This document shows positions 37,451-48,951 of a stretch of 64,000 bases of DNA, piece after piece (the stretch's first letter is position 1; each line of letters opens with the position of its first letter). The position numbers and the translations under genes are program-made. The stretch is from Gordionus sp. m RMFG-2023 (taxonomy: Eukaryota > Nematomorpha > Gordioida > Chordodea > Parachordodidae). The notes under the pieces are model-generated. The model worked only from the letters and a program-made list of their open reading frames with translations, was not told the DNA's origin and ran no database searches. The DNA is taken from assembly GCF_954871325.1 (NCBI RefSeq), contig NC_088775.1, positions 42,819,561 through 42,883,560 of the forward strand, read 5' to 3'.

Positions 37451-37539
37451 TTTTCCTCTTTATATTAAAAATTTTTTGGAAAATCTTGTAAGTCAATATT
37501 CATATTATAGATATACAACAAAAAATAATTTTAGATATT

Positions 37540-38260
37540 ATGGATTTAGAGATCATAAATGAAGAAATCGAATTTCCATTTCCATCACACAAAAAATATT
37601 TTAAACTTCTAAAAGATTTTAATCCAAATGATAAAACAAATTTAAGGGCAAAATGTCTTTTGTGTTTGAAAACTATCTAATTTTCAAAAGTGAGCAGCTT
37701 CAATCTAAAAAAGCATCTAAAAGTAAAAAATCTTTCTTTTAACAAAATGATTTAGAAGATTTTTTTGGATTCCATGAAATTGACCATCAGTAAGATAATA
37801 TATTGGACAAATATTTTTTAAATAATGATACCAAAATTACTATTTTTGAGAAATTCCCTTAATTAAAAAATATCTTTATAAAATATAATACCTCGCTTCC
37901 CTCTAGTGCTCCTGAGGAGCGCCTATTTAGTATTGCAAAAGAGGTCTTAGGGGAGAGGCATGAATGTTTGTTAGATTCTAATTTAGAAAATTTATTACTT
38001 TTAAATGCTAATAAAAGGTTATAAATATTTTGATAGATTTTAATATAAATAAAACTTTTTAATAAAAAAATATGATTTGTTTCGTATATCTTCTAAAAAA
38101 ATGGAAATCAAAGGAGCGGTTATGGAGTGGCACTCCATTACTTGAAGCGGGAGCTAGCTCCTTTTAAAAATGTAGTAGCGGTAGCGGGAGCTAGCTCCTC
38201 TTGAGAAGGTAGAAGCAAGAGCGGGATTTTAAAAAGGAGCGTTAACAACTCTGCTTATTA
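37540..38260 (+). pseudogene. Internally deleted hAT: BED finger plus dimerisation domain and right end
   Basis: From 37540 the plus strand reads MDLEIINEEIEFPFPSHKKY, then LRAKCLLCLKTI and FNLKKHLK, a BED-type zinc finger with C-x2-C and H. It jumps at 37862 to IKYNTSLPSSAPEERLFSIA with KEVLGERHECLLDSNLENLL, the C-terminal block. The catalytic core is missing. At 38098-38260 are repeated GGGAGCTAGCTCC palindromes followed by GTTAACAACTCTG, which looks like the right terminus of this element. A matching left terminus was not found. Confidence 0.68.
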
Positions 38261-39061
38261 ATAATGTATTATGATATTTCTGTGCATTTTGAAATAAAAA
38301 ATATTTAAAAAATTAACACCCTATATGAAATAAATGTTAATTATGACACAATAAAATACTAAAATTTTTTGAAATTGCGAAAAACCTAAAATCTTGTGTT
38401 GTTAAAAAGTGAGTTACTGCTCAGACCTTGAGTCGGAGTCGTAAAAATTTGCTAAGGCTCAAGCCCACTCAGGAGTTGGATCAAGCCGGCACTGAAACTT
38501 CTCGAGTGTAATTTTGAGCCAAAGTTTATATTTATATTTACTATTTAGAAAGAATATAATAAAATAATCTAGAATTTGTGTAGCATGCCAAGCTGCCTCA
38601 TATATATATTTTTTGCTTTTAAATTTTTTTTTACATAATAATTTATTTTTTAATATAGAAATTAAAATATAAACAGTAGTTTCTAGACAATCGAATCGCT
38701 CAAATATTGATGCATCTGCGATTGAGGATTTTTATAAAATAAACATTTTTATTCCCCTTATTGATAAATTTTTATTTCAATTAAAGAAAAGAATATTATT
38801 CATAATTTTATATTAAAAAGCTTTTATTTTCTTTTGCCGGTCGAGTCTAACTCTTGATTACATTTGAAACACGAGAGGATAGTAAGAAAATCTTTTACGC
38901 TGATGCAGTAGTCTCACATATGATAATTACTTTGTGATATTGAATTTTGGTAAAAAAAATCTTGACAGAATAGAGTATTCTTTAAAACCAAAGAAGGTTA
39001 TGCAAGCTCTTTCCATGTGTAATTGCACTTTAGATTCCCTGCCTAAAATATCAAAACATTA

Positions 39062-39259
39062 TTAGCTTCCCTACCAAATCGTATCTTCACTAATGAAAGA
39101 TCTTTTTCAACTTTAAAAAGGTTAAAAACTTATTTTAGAGATACCACCGGTAAAAAACATTTAAATGTAACCCTATTAAATATTTATAAGGAGATTATTA
39201 TAGATAAAAATTTGATTCTAAATGAATTATCCAAATCTCAAAGAAAAGTAACCTCATAA
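39062..39259 (+). pseudogene. hAT transposase C-terminus of the ZMYM1/TTF type
   Basis: The frame reads SLPNRIFTNERSFSTLKRLK with TYFRDTTGKKHLNVTLLNIY. The NERSFSTLKRLKTY core is typical of the hAT group that carries a TTF-type zinc finger, to which ZMYM1-like proteins belong. The N-terminal parts are not recognisable upstream apart from a few weak words. Confidence 0.75.
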
Positions 39260-39340
39260 TCAAATTTTTTCATAAAATGAATTCTTAATTATATCATTTA
39301 TATAATTTTTGTATTAACTCATAAAATTTATGCAATTAAT

Positions 39341-39627
39341 CAGGGTTGGCAAGTCGGTCAATTGACAAGTCAAATTCAGTCAATTGACCTGGTCAAACAC
39401 TCTAAAAAAAATCTGAAGAAAAAAATATTAAAAATATGTTTAAAAAGAGAAAAATGATATAAATACATGTCATCATAATGTAATATTTTTAGGTCCCCGA
39501 AGGTGGTGGTGACCAAATTATTTTAAGTGATATAATTAATTTCAGAAGTATAAACGACATGTTTAATAGTTATATGGTAATCAGTAATTTCCGTAAGAAA
39601 TAATCAATTCCGTTTGCCAACCATGCC
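39341..39627. mobile_element. Small hAT-like MITE with GGTTGGCAA ends
   Basis: The left end CAGGGTTGGCAAG faces TTGCCAACCATGCC at the right. The flanks CAATTAAT and CAATTAAG match at 7 of 8 positions. The left arm repeats TCAATTGAC words. It is 287 bp and non-coding. Confidence 0.55.
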
Positions 39628-39911
39628 CAATTAAGAGACTACCAATTCCTAGTTTTATTTTTAGAAAGAAATAGGTTGATTTGGGATATTCTTACAAAAA
39701 TAGAAATCGATTGAAGATCTTGATATCAGGAAAATCGATTAAAAATATTATAGAAAATGATAATATTGAATATGAATCAGAACACTACTGAGAGCTAAAC
39801 GTTAGTTATTGAATTACAATGAATTTAAAAAATTGATAATATCGATTCATTCTACTATTATATTCAAAATAAAGTTAATATTGACTTAAAAAAACATTTA
39901 TTTGAATTTTC

Positions 39912-39931
39912 GTATTTGACCGGTCAAATAC
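39912..39931. repeat. Perfect 20-bp palindrome
   Basis: GTATTTGACCGGTCAAATAC is identical to its own reverse complement. It resembles the TTGACC and GGTCAA words in the left arm of the small MITE at 39341, so it may be a binding site left from a related element. Confidence 0.7.
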
Positions 39932-40003
39932 AAATAACTGCGTATATTGAAAATATCGCCTTATTTTTATCATTATTTGCATAAGAATCACTTATATTTT
40001 ATG

Positions 40004-40245
40004 TAGGGGAGACCGGGGATAGTGTGTTCCCGGGGTAGGTATTTCCTTCTCAAATAATTTAAAAATTAATAAAGTTTAAGATTTGAAATTTAAGCCAAAT
40101 ATGTATTTTTTTATTAGATATTAATTTCTACTATAGATAATTATATAAAGAATAAAATAACATCAAAATTATTTTGATAAATTATTTATCCTCCTTTTCA
40201 CAGCCTCTCAATTTTTTATGGACAATATAACCCCGGTCTCCCCTA
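40004..40245. mobile_element. MITE with GGGGAGACCGGGG ends
   Basis: TAGGGGAGACCGGGGATAG at the left is mirrored by ACCCCGGTCTCCCCTA at the right, giving 242 bp with TA at each border. It is non-coding and nested in the hAT-like element at 38394-40849. Confidence 0.8.
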
Positions 40246-40849
40246 ATTGTTAAATTACTTTTTTTTAGAGTTTTCATACAGCTAAAATTTTTAATATTAT
40301 AATCTGTATAAAATATCTACATTTTGAAATTTATTTTAAATAATAAAAATATATGATGAAATATTCTCTAAAATTTTGTTATATCCATATTTAAAATAAA
40401 AAATATATTCTGTAAAGAATAATAGCGCCTGGCTTCTAACAAAAATTAAATATATCAATTTATTTGACAAAATGTAATGATATCGCAAGATAAAAATTTA
40501 AGCCGGACCCTGTTCGAAAAAAATATATTAGGCCCTAATCGAAATTATTTTTTAAAAAATAGGGTTCGAGCCAGGGGTATAGTACCATCTAAAAGTTATG
40601 GAACAAATTTAGCTAGCTCACTCATGTTGCTCATCGAGCTAGCTTAAATTTCTCCCCTCAAAATAGAGATGGCACACTATTTCTACATAATTATAATATT
40701 AAAATTCTTATTCACAAATAAATAAATTTCTGCTCAAAAGTCGGCTTGAGCCAACTACTGAGCCGACTTGAGTCTGAGTCAATTTTTCGACTCAAAAATT
40801 GACTGAGTTTAGGGTTAAGTTGGTTTGGCTCAGCTATTTAACAATACTA

Positions 40850-41246
40850 ATCTTATTACTTAAAAACGAAGGTTAAACAAGGTAAAAAAAATATATTAAT
40901 TATAATCATCGTTCGTTACAAATTTTCGGCCTAATAATTTTATGTCTTTTATATTAAAATTAAATTACTTGTTGATATACTTATGCAATATGTTCTAAGG
41001 GAGCATTTCCTATGCCCTTTCTTCGGTGTTTCCACAAATATTTTTTTGCAAAGATCATTGCTAGATTTCAACGGGATCAAACTTTCATCTAAAATCTTTA
41101 AAAAATTATCATTTATATGATTTTATAACATAGCTAACAGAAATATACAAAGATTGACTATTCAATAGTGAAGATTCAAAGAAATTTGTGGAATCATCCA
41201 AGAATGATAAACTGTCTGATGGGGTGAATATAATGTCATCCTGATC
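40850..41246. other. AT-rich sequence between elements
   Basis: I see no gene. The last eight bases (41239-41246, TCCTGATC) are the target-site copy of the next element. Confidence 0.45.
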
Positions 41247-41289
41247 TAGTGTTGTTAATTTGCTTGGTCGTAAAATTTACGACCAAATT

Positions 41290-41432
41290 TTGTGCTCAGG
41301 CCGACCCGGGGTTCAGACCAGGGTTCAGACCAGGGTTCAGACCCGGGGTTCAGACAAGGGGTTCAGACCCGGGGTTCAGACCCGGGGTCCAGACCCGGGG
41401 TTCAGACCAGGGGTCCAGACCCGGGGTCCAGA
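41290..41432 (+). repeat. 13-bp array, left arm (TTCAGACCCGGGG)
   Basis: About ten units of TTCAGACCCGGGG with minor variants (ACCAGGG, ACAAGG). The sibling element has only one unit at the same place. The long collagen-like frames here (repeating PGVQTRGSD) are an artefact of the repeat. Confidence 0.92.
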
Positions 41433-42682
41433 CTTACACCTTGGGGTTGGGCTCGGATAAATGAAAAGTAAAAAAATATTTCATTTTCTAATCTTAAATT
41501 AAATCTTATTCTTCTTATCTTATTCATTCTAAATTAATAAAGCTTTTTTTATTATTATTTTCTTACCATTTTCTTTCTTTTGATAAAAAATTTATATGGT
41601 AAAATAAAAATATATGTAATAAATATTCAAAAAGAGTAGCCCATGCATGACGGAATAAAAATAAAAAAGTAAAATTTTATTTTAACACATAAGATATTGT
41701 AATTTAATGTGGAGGACCAATATAAAAATTCAACGTCATTCATGCATGTATAAATAATAAAAAGAAATGTAAATTTATAATTTGTGATAAAATAATGGCC
41801 AATAAAAAGTTTTTCTTTATTATATTAAAGTTATATTCCCAATAATATATATGTCATAATTTTTAAAGGGATGTCAACTATCCAGGATCACCACGGGTTT
41901 TAAAGGTATAACTAAAAAATTTGGGTTTTAAGTAGATGTATACCGATATCACTTTTTGGAGGCCTATCCGATCCGATATTAAATTGATATCGACCGATTA
42001 CCGATCCGATATCATATCTAATTTTTATGTCATTTATTTAAATATATTATAATGATCAGTTATAGTTTTTATTCAATTCTATTGCAATTCTAAAAGTATA
42101 TAAAATATTTTTATTGTTAAATAACTTTTATATAAATAAGTAACATTAATCTATATATAATAAATAATAAACATATATAATATGAAATTTGAATAAAATT
42201 TTAAACAATATTTAATATTAATAAATCGAAGATTTCTTATTGGAAATACCAAAATTTACTTATTTATCAGAAATCAATTTACGTTTACGGCGATGTTAAC
42301 TTTCAAGTTAATTAATATCACCAAATTCACTAAAAAAAGATTCTGAAGAGATTATCGCAAACTTTTATAAACAGAATGTGCATAAAAATAACAATATGGC
42401 AGAATGATTAATTAATTATTATTATTAAAAAAATATGGATTTCGATTTTATTTATTAAAATAAATGACTATTAAAAACTTAAGAAATTGTTGAGAAAATT
42501 TTTGTTATTTTTTAAAAACTTCCTGTAATTTAACTTAAATAATTATTTTTCAAATGGTTCTTCAAACCAAATAACAAAACAAGATCCATATAATTGAGGT
42601 AATTACTAGTTTTTTATTTAATATATTTCACACTAACTCACATACGATATGATATATCAAAAAGGAAATTCGATCTATATCA

Positions 42683-43300
42683 TAGTGTTGTTAATTTGCT
42701 TGGTCGTAAAATTTACGACCAAATTTTGTGCTCAGGCCGACCCGGGGTTCAGACCCGAGGTTCATATTATTTTTATATGTTAAATTTTTTATTCCGGAAT
42801 CTAGACACGGGGTTCAGAACAGATATATGTAAAGTAAGATAAAATAAATCTCATATCTAATCTTAAATTAAATTAATATTATTATACCTTCTAAATTAAT
42901 AATTCAAAGCTTTATTTTATTCTCTTTTTTCTTTTTTGTTTGTAAAATTAATTATAATAAATAACACATTTATTTAAAAAGTTATTTAACTTTAATTAAA
43001 TAAAATAAACTATATAAATTGATTTAATTTTTTTTATAAATTGCAAATGTTTTATTTTATTTATTTTTCATTTCTTAGTTATAAATATAATATCGTCAAT
43101 AGTTTTTCTTTTTTATTAATTTTAATGTCAGCTTATTAAGCTTGGTTTTAAAAAAATATTTTATTTTGATTTCGCGGCTTTGTCCACGTGAAAGAAACAT
43201 GCATATATTTATATATATATATATACTAAATGGGGGTGAAGTGCTAGTAGAAATAAATTTATTTTTAAAATTTGATTTAAGTAAAAATATATACAATAGA
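42683..43300 (+). mobile_element. Second left end of the same family, nested and partial
   Basis: TAGTGTTGTTAATTTGCTTG and the hairpin with the GACCCGGGGTTCAGACC start recur at 42683. They are followed by a diverged copy of the left arm (AATCTTAAATTAAAT and AATTCAAAGCTTTATTT, compare 41490-41560). No right end of its own is seen before the shared right arm at 43420. It is a partial insertion or a product of recombination between copies. Confidence 0.7.
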
Positions 43301-44194
43301 ATATAAAATACAATATTAATTATATTTATATAATTTTTTCATAAACACGAATCGAATGCATCTCATCTTGCTCGTGGATATAGACTCCAGCCTAAAAAAT
43401 ATTTAAAATATAAAAAATCCGGTCAGAAAGTTCGTATCTAATTCTGAACTAAGATCAGGATGGTATAGAAATAATCTATAAGCAAACCTACATAATAATT
43501 CATTTTTATTATTTCCAAGCCCTAAGAGTCCCCGATTAAAAATTTTTTAGTCATAAGCTGAGTTGCTTGCAGGATTTTCCTATTTAAGTTCGATATTATT
43601 GATAAATAATTTTAATTAAAATATTTGAAACAACATTATTTATGGGGTTCGACTCGAGTTAATGCTGGCTTATTTCTTATATAAATATTGCTAATTTAGA
43701 TCGCAGTAATTTTATTAGACCCACCTCGGGTTTGGGATTTACACAACCAAGACCAACCAATTAAACAACACCCATATCGATATTTTGTGTTAATAAAAAT
43801 ATACCTGACCCCCCCCCCCCCCCCAGGACCTATACCCGCCCTGTATGAGTGATCATTATCATTATTATTATCATTACAAAAAAATATTTTTATTTCCATA
43901 TAAAAAATATTAATTTTCACCCCCCCCCCCCACTTTCACCCCCCCCCCCTACCCCACCCACCTCCAAAACCAAGTCATTCATACCCATCAAGATAAAAAA
44001 TGAATACTTTCAATCTAAAGATATTTAGTTTAGAAGATTATATTTTACCCATATATCGATATTTTGTTTTGATAAATTATTCCGGACCCCCCAAGACCTA
44101 GTAGACCCGCCCTGCCCTCTTTCAGTCATTATTATTATTGCAATAAAAAATATTTAATTATTAACTTGTTTATTAAATCGTTACACGACACGAC

Positions 44195-44485
44195 CCCGGG
44201 TCTGGAACCCCGGGTCTGGGCCCCGGGTCTGAACCCCGGGTCTGAACGCCGGGTCTGAACCCCGGGTCTGAACCCCGGGTCTGAACCCCGGGTCTGAACC
44301 CCGGGTCTGGGCCCCGGGTCTGGATCTCGGGTCTGAACCCCGGGTCTGGACCCCGGGTCTGAACCCCGGGTCTGGGCCCCGGGTCTGAACCCCGGGTCTG
44401 GGCCCCGGGTCTGGGCCCCGGGTCTGGATCTCGGGTCTGAACCCCGGGTCTGGACCCCGGGTCTGAACCCCGGGTCTGTGCTCAG
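44195..44485 (+). repeat. 13-bp array, right arm (CCCCGGGTCTGAA)
   Basis: About twenty units of CCCCGGGTCTGAA with variants GGCCCCGGGTCTG and GGATCTCGGGTCTG. Some multi-unit blocks (GGATCTCGGG to GGACCCCGGG) are themselves repeated, which points to unequal exchange or replication slippage. The sibling at 60232-62897 has two units here. Confidence 0.92.
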
Positions 44486-44565
44486 AGCTGGTTTGGTCGA
44501 TTTTTTAGACCCAAACCCCGGGTCTGGTTTTATACAACCAACCAATTAACAACACTATCCTGATC

Positions 44566-45823
44566 CATAATTTATAAAAGTAATCAATTTTTTAAAATTA
44601 AAAAAAAATTTATTTTAATAAAAGTAATAAAAATTTTATTTTAATAAAAGTAATTTAAACACATGCATATATAATTATAATCTTTACAAATGTACAACAA
44701 AAAAAATAAAAGAAATTTCAATAATGCTTATAAAACTGAAAAATATGGTCAATATGTTTCATTAAATCATCACAACATATTATAAAAGTTATAAAAATAT
44801 TATATTTTAAAATAAAAATATGTTGGTTTATATATCGGGCTGCAAAGAAAATTATCTTTATTCAAACGAAAATGTAAACAGAGGAACAAAAAAAAACTTC
44901 ACATCATTTTATAATTTAAAAAAAATATCAATTTTTTTTCAAAATATTTTTTTCCTTTTAAGATATTTTTCTGGCATTTTGTTACACCCTTTTTGATTAT
45001 TTATAGATATTTTATAACAAATAAATAAAATATATCTATTACTCTCTTGACTGTTAATTTCTAAATTAATGTTTTCTAGTTTTCTAAATTAACTATATCT
45101 TACCGATTTTATTTTTTATGATAATGTTATTTTATACATCTCTAAAAAAACTATATCTTACCGATAAAATTTTATTTTTTATGATAATGTTATTTTATAC
45201 ATCCATATAAGATTAATATTCATCATGACTAGGCACCTTACCTTATAGACCCAAATAGTATGATAAAGGTATATAAATTTGATGTTAGAAAAAAACTATG
45301 AGAAGCAAAATAAATTTTTTCCGATTACAAAGTGAAGTTAAGAATATATAACGTAAGGAAAATCTATCAAGTCATATGTATTTTACTGATTACATAATAT
45401 TTAGTTTAAAATACAATATCTAAAATGAATTTTTTTTTAACTAAATAATTAATAGCTATTTTGTATTTAGAAGATATAGTTTTTATTTTCTTACCTTTTT
45501 ATCCTTCACACCCATAACTATACCTCACTCTAGAACTACAAATTGGATAGGGGGTAATTCCACTCATTTTGATAAATATACATCTGTACAAGTGATGGTA
45601 TCCCTGAGAAAAAAAATTCAGCAAAATTATAGGGAGGGTGGGCCTCCTTATAATTCACATTCGCTTACTTTCGGCAGATCTATGACCAATGTGATAGATA
45701 AGATAAGAAGATATAAAAAGTTATAATTTATTATAAATAAATTAAAAAAAACATCTTTCTAATATCAAAAACAATGAACCCGGATTAAAACAAACTAGTT
45801 TAATTTTCTATATATTCAACAAA
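44566..45823. other. AT-rich intergenic sequence
   Basis: A short local duplication (ATTTTTTATGATAATGTTAT at about 45109 and 45175) is the only structure I see. No gene is recognisable. Confidence 0.45.
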
Positions 45824-46081
45824 TTGACCCAGCAAGCCAACCCAGCAGGCCGACCCAACAAGTCGACCCAGCAGGCCGACCCAGCAGGCCGACCCAACGA
45901 CCCAGCAGGCCGACCCAACGACCCAGCAGGCCGACCCAATGCCAACCTGGATCGGCTCAACAGGCCCAATGGGTCGGGCTGGGTCGTGGTCGATTTTTCG
46001 ACCCTGGCTCTGGGTTGGGCCAATTTTTACGACTTCGACTCGGGGTCGTGGTCGAAAAAAACGAACCATTTAACAACACTA
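45824..46081 (-). repeat. Solo terminus of a hAT family with GACCCAGCAGGCC repeats
   Basis: Seven or more units of GACCCAGCAGGCCGACCCAA are followed by GGGTCGGGCTGGGTCGTGGTC, then ACCATTTAACAACACTA, the usual outer end. No opposite end is found in the window. The frames rich in GSACWV or DPAGRPN are repeat artefacts. Confidence 0.75.
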
Positions 46082-47219
46082 CTTGTATGATCCATAGCCT
46101 TCAGCCTGTTTCACATTAAAATCCTAGAGTGCCCTTATTTAGAGAATTTTTTTAAATAACTGGCACTCCGATTTCAGGAATTCAAGGAAAATGATTAACT
46201 TGTTGAACCATAGTCAAAGCAGTATTATTTATAAATATCTATTCATTTTTGCAAAATCAAATGTGATAAAATGTTATTAACAAATATGGTTCTCGTTCTA
46301 AATCGCTAAATAAATAATAATCGCTAAAAATAATAAAAAATATAATCTATTTAAAAATAAATTAAGACTGTTGGTAGGATCATCTGTTTGTATAAAATAA
46401 ATAAATAAAATCAACAAATAAAAAAATAAAAATAAATACGTAGCGATGACATGACGTCACGATGACGTAGTGAGGACATCGAAAAATTATAATATAGATT
46501 TCAAACATTTATCCTAGAATTAAAAAATTCACATTCAGTGATCCACTCATATTTTTCACATTTTCGATAGAAAAATACTAATTAAAGTTTTGATTTCTTT
46601 TTTCAAGTTTTGTAAAATTGATTCATAGCAAAATTTCTTGAGCGATATAATATTTTTAATAATACAATTGCATTTGTTAGACATTAATTCTTTTAAAAAT
46701 AAAGAAATTTTTTATTTAAAAACCAAGGGATAAAAATATAATATAAAAAAATTTCTTCTTCTATCTATTAAAAAAATAAGCATTTTTTATTTGCTTTACA
46801 AACACTTATTTTTTAAAAAGTCAAATTATACAATACATTCGCATGATTTTTTCTCTATATATTAAAACAATAAGCATTATATTTGGTCTCTTAATGTTTA
46901 TTCTTCATCAAAAATTATAGAATGAGTATAATGTAGGAATTAACTTTATTGAATTGAGATATAAGTAAATTCGAAAATGAATATGTGAGCACAATATTTA
47001 GAAGATAAATAAAAAATCTAAATAGGAATGCAATATCGTCTTTTTGTATATTAGTAAATCAATTATGTATATTCATATATAGCCACATATCATTGTTAAA
47101 TAATATAAAAAACACATTAATAATTTAAAATTAATTTACTAATATAAATAAAAGCAATTTAAAAATAAACTCGTAGATAACTAATATGTAACATCAAAAG
47201 GAACATTAATTTTACAATC
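46082..47219. other. AT-rich sequence with a TGACGTCA patch
   Basis: Around 46440-46480, GATGACATGACGTCACGATG is a slightly GC-richer patch holding the palindrome TGACGTCA, the classic CREB/ATF site, plus two more GATGAC words. No gene is next to it, so it may be chance. Otherwise nothing is visible. Confidence 0.35.
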
Positions 47220-47222
47220 CTT

Positions 47223-47519
47223 GGCTGTAATGCGGTAGTTCCCTTCATTTGCATCGATTGTGGCCAGTCCATTGAATTGAACGCTTGCCATCCCTTGCAC
47301 TGCAAGTTCTCCCGTGAACGACAATCTTATAAATCTATCAACAATATTCTCCTAGCTGCCCATAAAAAAGTTAATATTCCATCCACCCTCGAACCAGCAA
47401 GCCTATCAAACGAAAACGCCATAGGCCTCGATGGTATATCCCTCATTCCCTGGACTAAAGGTCTCCCGCTCGCTTTTAAACATTCACTCTTCTCTAAGGT
47501 GATATGTACCCTTTTTTAA
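47223..47519 (+). pseudogene. C-terminal tail of a LINE-type reverse transcriptase gene
   Basis: The frame reads VPFICIDCGQSIELNACHPL, then HCKFSRERQSYKSINNILLA, PSTLEPASLSN and DGISLIPWTKGLPLAFKHS. The order C-x-C-G, HPLxCK(F/R)S, N(N/D)ILLA, EP-x-L, DG-x-S/T-LIPW is found at the C-terminus of many invertebrate reverse transcriptase genes, from memory of such sequences (GLSCKRS, RPDG, IPW). No reverse transcriptase domain is nearby, so it is an orphan fragment, about 95 residues long. I cannot name the clade. Confidence 0.5.
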
Positions 47520-47779
47520 TATATAATTTATAGTTCTATTTTACGTTTTTCTTCATAGATTATTTACATATATTTTATTTAAATTTAATTTTTAATATAT
47601 CCTTGTTTTTTAGTATATATTTTTAATTTAATAGTGTATATATAATATTTATTACTTTAAAAAATTTTTAAACTGGTAATTTTTTTTCACAAAAAAATAA
47701 TATTAAAAAATTTTTAACTTAGTAAAAGTGTTTTTTTTTAAAGTAGTAAAAGTGATATTAATTTTTTTAACGTAAAAAT

Positions 47780-47940
47780 AATAATTATAATTGTATTCTA
47801 AAAAAATATCGCTCAAAAGGCTATTAAATAATTTTTACGTTAAAGCGGCTTTCAGGGAGCCATTAAAAAAAATTTGTTCTGAGGGCTATTTTTTTTCTTT
47901 AGGGGGTTTGAGCGCCCGTGATTTCACCTCAGTGACAATA
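47780..47940. repeat. Terminal fragment related to the outer element at 10495-24013
   Basis: The words GGCTTTCAGGGAGCC, TGAGGGCTATTTT and AGGGGGTTTGAGCGCCCG, then CAGTGACAATACTG, parallel the right end at 23890-24013 (CAGGGGGCTATTC, CAGGGGGCTCAAGCCC, CAGTGACGCCACTG). It is a solo, diverged end. Confidence 0.5.
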
Positions 47941-48951
47941 CTGCATCTTCGTTAAAATTATCCGAACAATAGGATGCATTAATTCTAAAATCAGCAACAA
48001 AATTTCCACCAGTCTCAATAAAAAAAAATCAAAAAGAATTCACACTATAATTGTTATGCTCATAGATTTTGATTTTTATAAATTTATACTGCCAATATTG
48101 TATTTCAAATCATATATATACAGATTTTACATACAAAACAATCAATAATATAAATCAAATATATAAATATAATAGAAGTATATACATTCTAATAATCTTA
48201 GGCAGTTGAGCAATACCCTCCGATATTATACACATATATAATCATTGTAAAACATATCTAATTAATGAATATACTATCATAATATATAAATAATATAGTG
48301 CCATATATTCATACATATATTTCCATTATATCAATAATAACTATATATGTATTATAATTCAATTATACATATAATTTTCACATTACTACAATGATAATGA
48401 TAATTTGAACCCCAAGAAACCTTGATACAAAATTAATTAAAAAAATATAAGGTATCTCTGCAATTATCGATACAATTAATTAATTTACAATTTAATGTAT
48501 ATATCTTTTTTATTGGCTTAAAAAAATCAGTGAAATGATAACATTTCACAGTAAAAATTAAAGTTTACCCACATACTAAAATAATATATTCTTTTCATTA
48601 CATCTGAAAATTATTTATGTTACATAAAAACACAATAACACAAAATAAACATAAGAAATAATGTTGTATATACAAATAATATTAATATTTATCTGGATCA
48701 TATATGGCCTAAATCTTATTGATGATGTTGATCGTCTCTACAGAACTGGAATGGATATTTGTATTTTAAAGGAAATAATCCTATGAATAATTTTAATTAT
48801 ATTTTTTATCTCTATAATTTGATACTGTCAAAAAATCTTGTAAAGAAAAACTACATACTACTGTTCTTAAGAAATTGGGTTTATATTCCCTCCGTAAATC
48901 GGAATTCTTATTAATTTCCAATTTTCCTCAAGCATACAAATATTTCTTATT
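47941..48951. other. AT-rich sequence upstream of PRPF38B
   Basis: The promoter of PRPF38B should lie in the last few hundred bases. I see no TATA box or initiator that I would trust. Long runs of TATATA make such calls meaningless here. Confidence 0.4.

Larger units (their letters stand above)
38394..40849 (+). mobile_element. hAT-like element with GACTCAAG and GGCTCAAGCC subterminal repeats
   Basis: The left end is TTGTGTTGTTAAAAAGTG and the right end TTTAACAATACTA. Both arms carry GAGTCGGAGTCG or GACTTGAGTCTGAGTC with GGCTCAAGCC-like palindromes. The target duplication is not clear (AATCTT occurs at both borders but in offset register). It contains a hAT C-terminal fragment and two smaller elements at 39341-39627 and 40004-40245. 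Confidence 0.55.
41247..44557. mobile_element. Non-autonomous hAT with CCCGGGTCTGAAC arrays, perfect target duplication
   Basis: The element begins TAGTGTTGTTAATTTGC and ends AATTAACAACACTA. TCCTGATC flanks both sides exactly (41239-41246 and 44558-44565), an 8-bp target duplication as in hAT. Next to the left end, TTGGTCGTAAA and TTTACGACCAA form a hairpin around one base. Both arms carry 13-bp repeats. No transposase is encoded. It is a sibling of 60232-62897: 41460-42660 matches 60320-61470, and 43420-44557 matches 62010-62897. The centre differs and holds a second left end at 42683. Confidence 0.9.

Noticed and set aside
41249-41464. Collagen-like or PGVQTRGSD-repeat protein, also on the other strand at 44135-44545
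   Set aside because: The frames are open in several registers only because the 13-bp unit is repeated and GC-rich. There is no start context, domain or conservation beyond the repeat.
45800-46090. Repeat proteins rich in GSACWV or DPAGRPN
   Set aside because: They are translations of the GACCCAGCAGGCC terminal repeat of a hAT element, not genes.
46440-46480. CREB/ATF regulatory site TGACGTCA
   Set aside because: A single 8-bp palindrome without a nearby gene or conservation is not enough to call a regulatory element.
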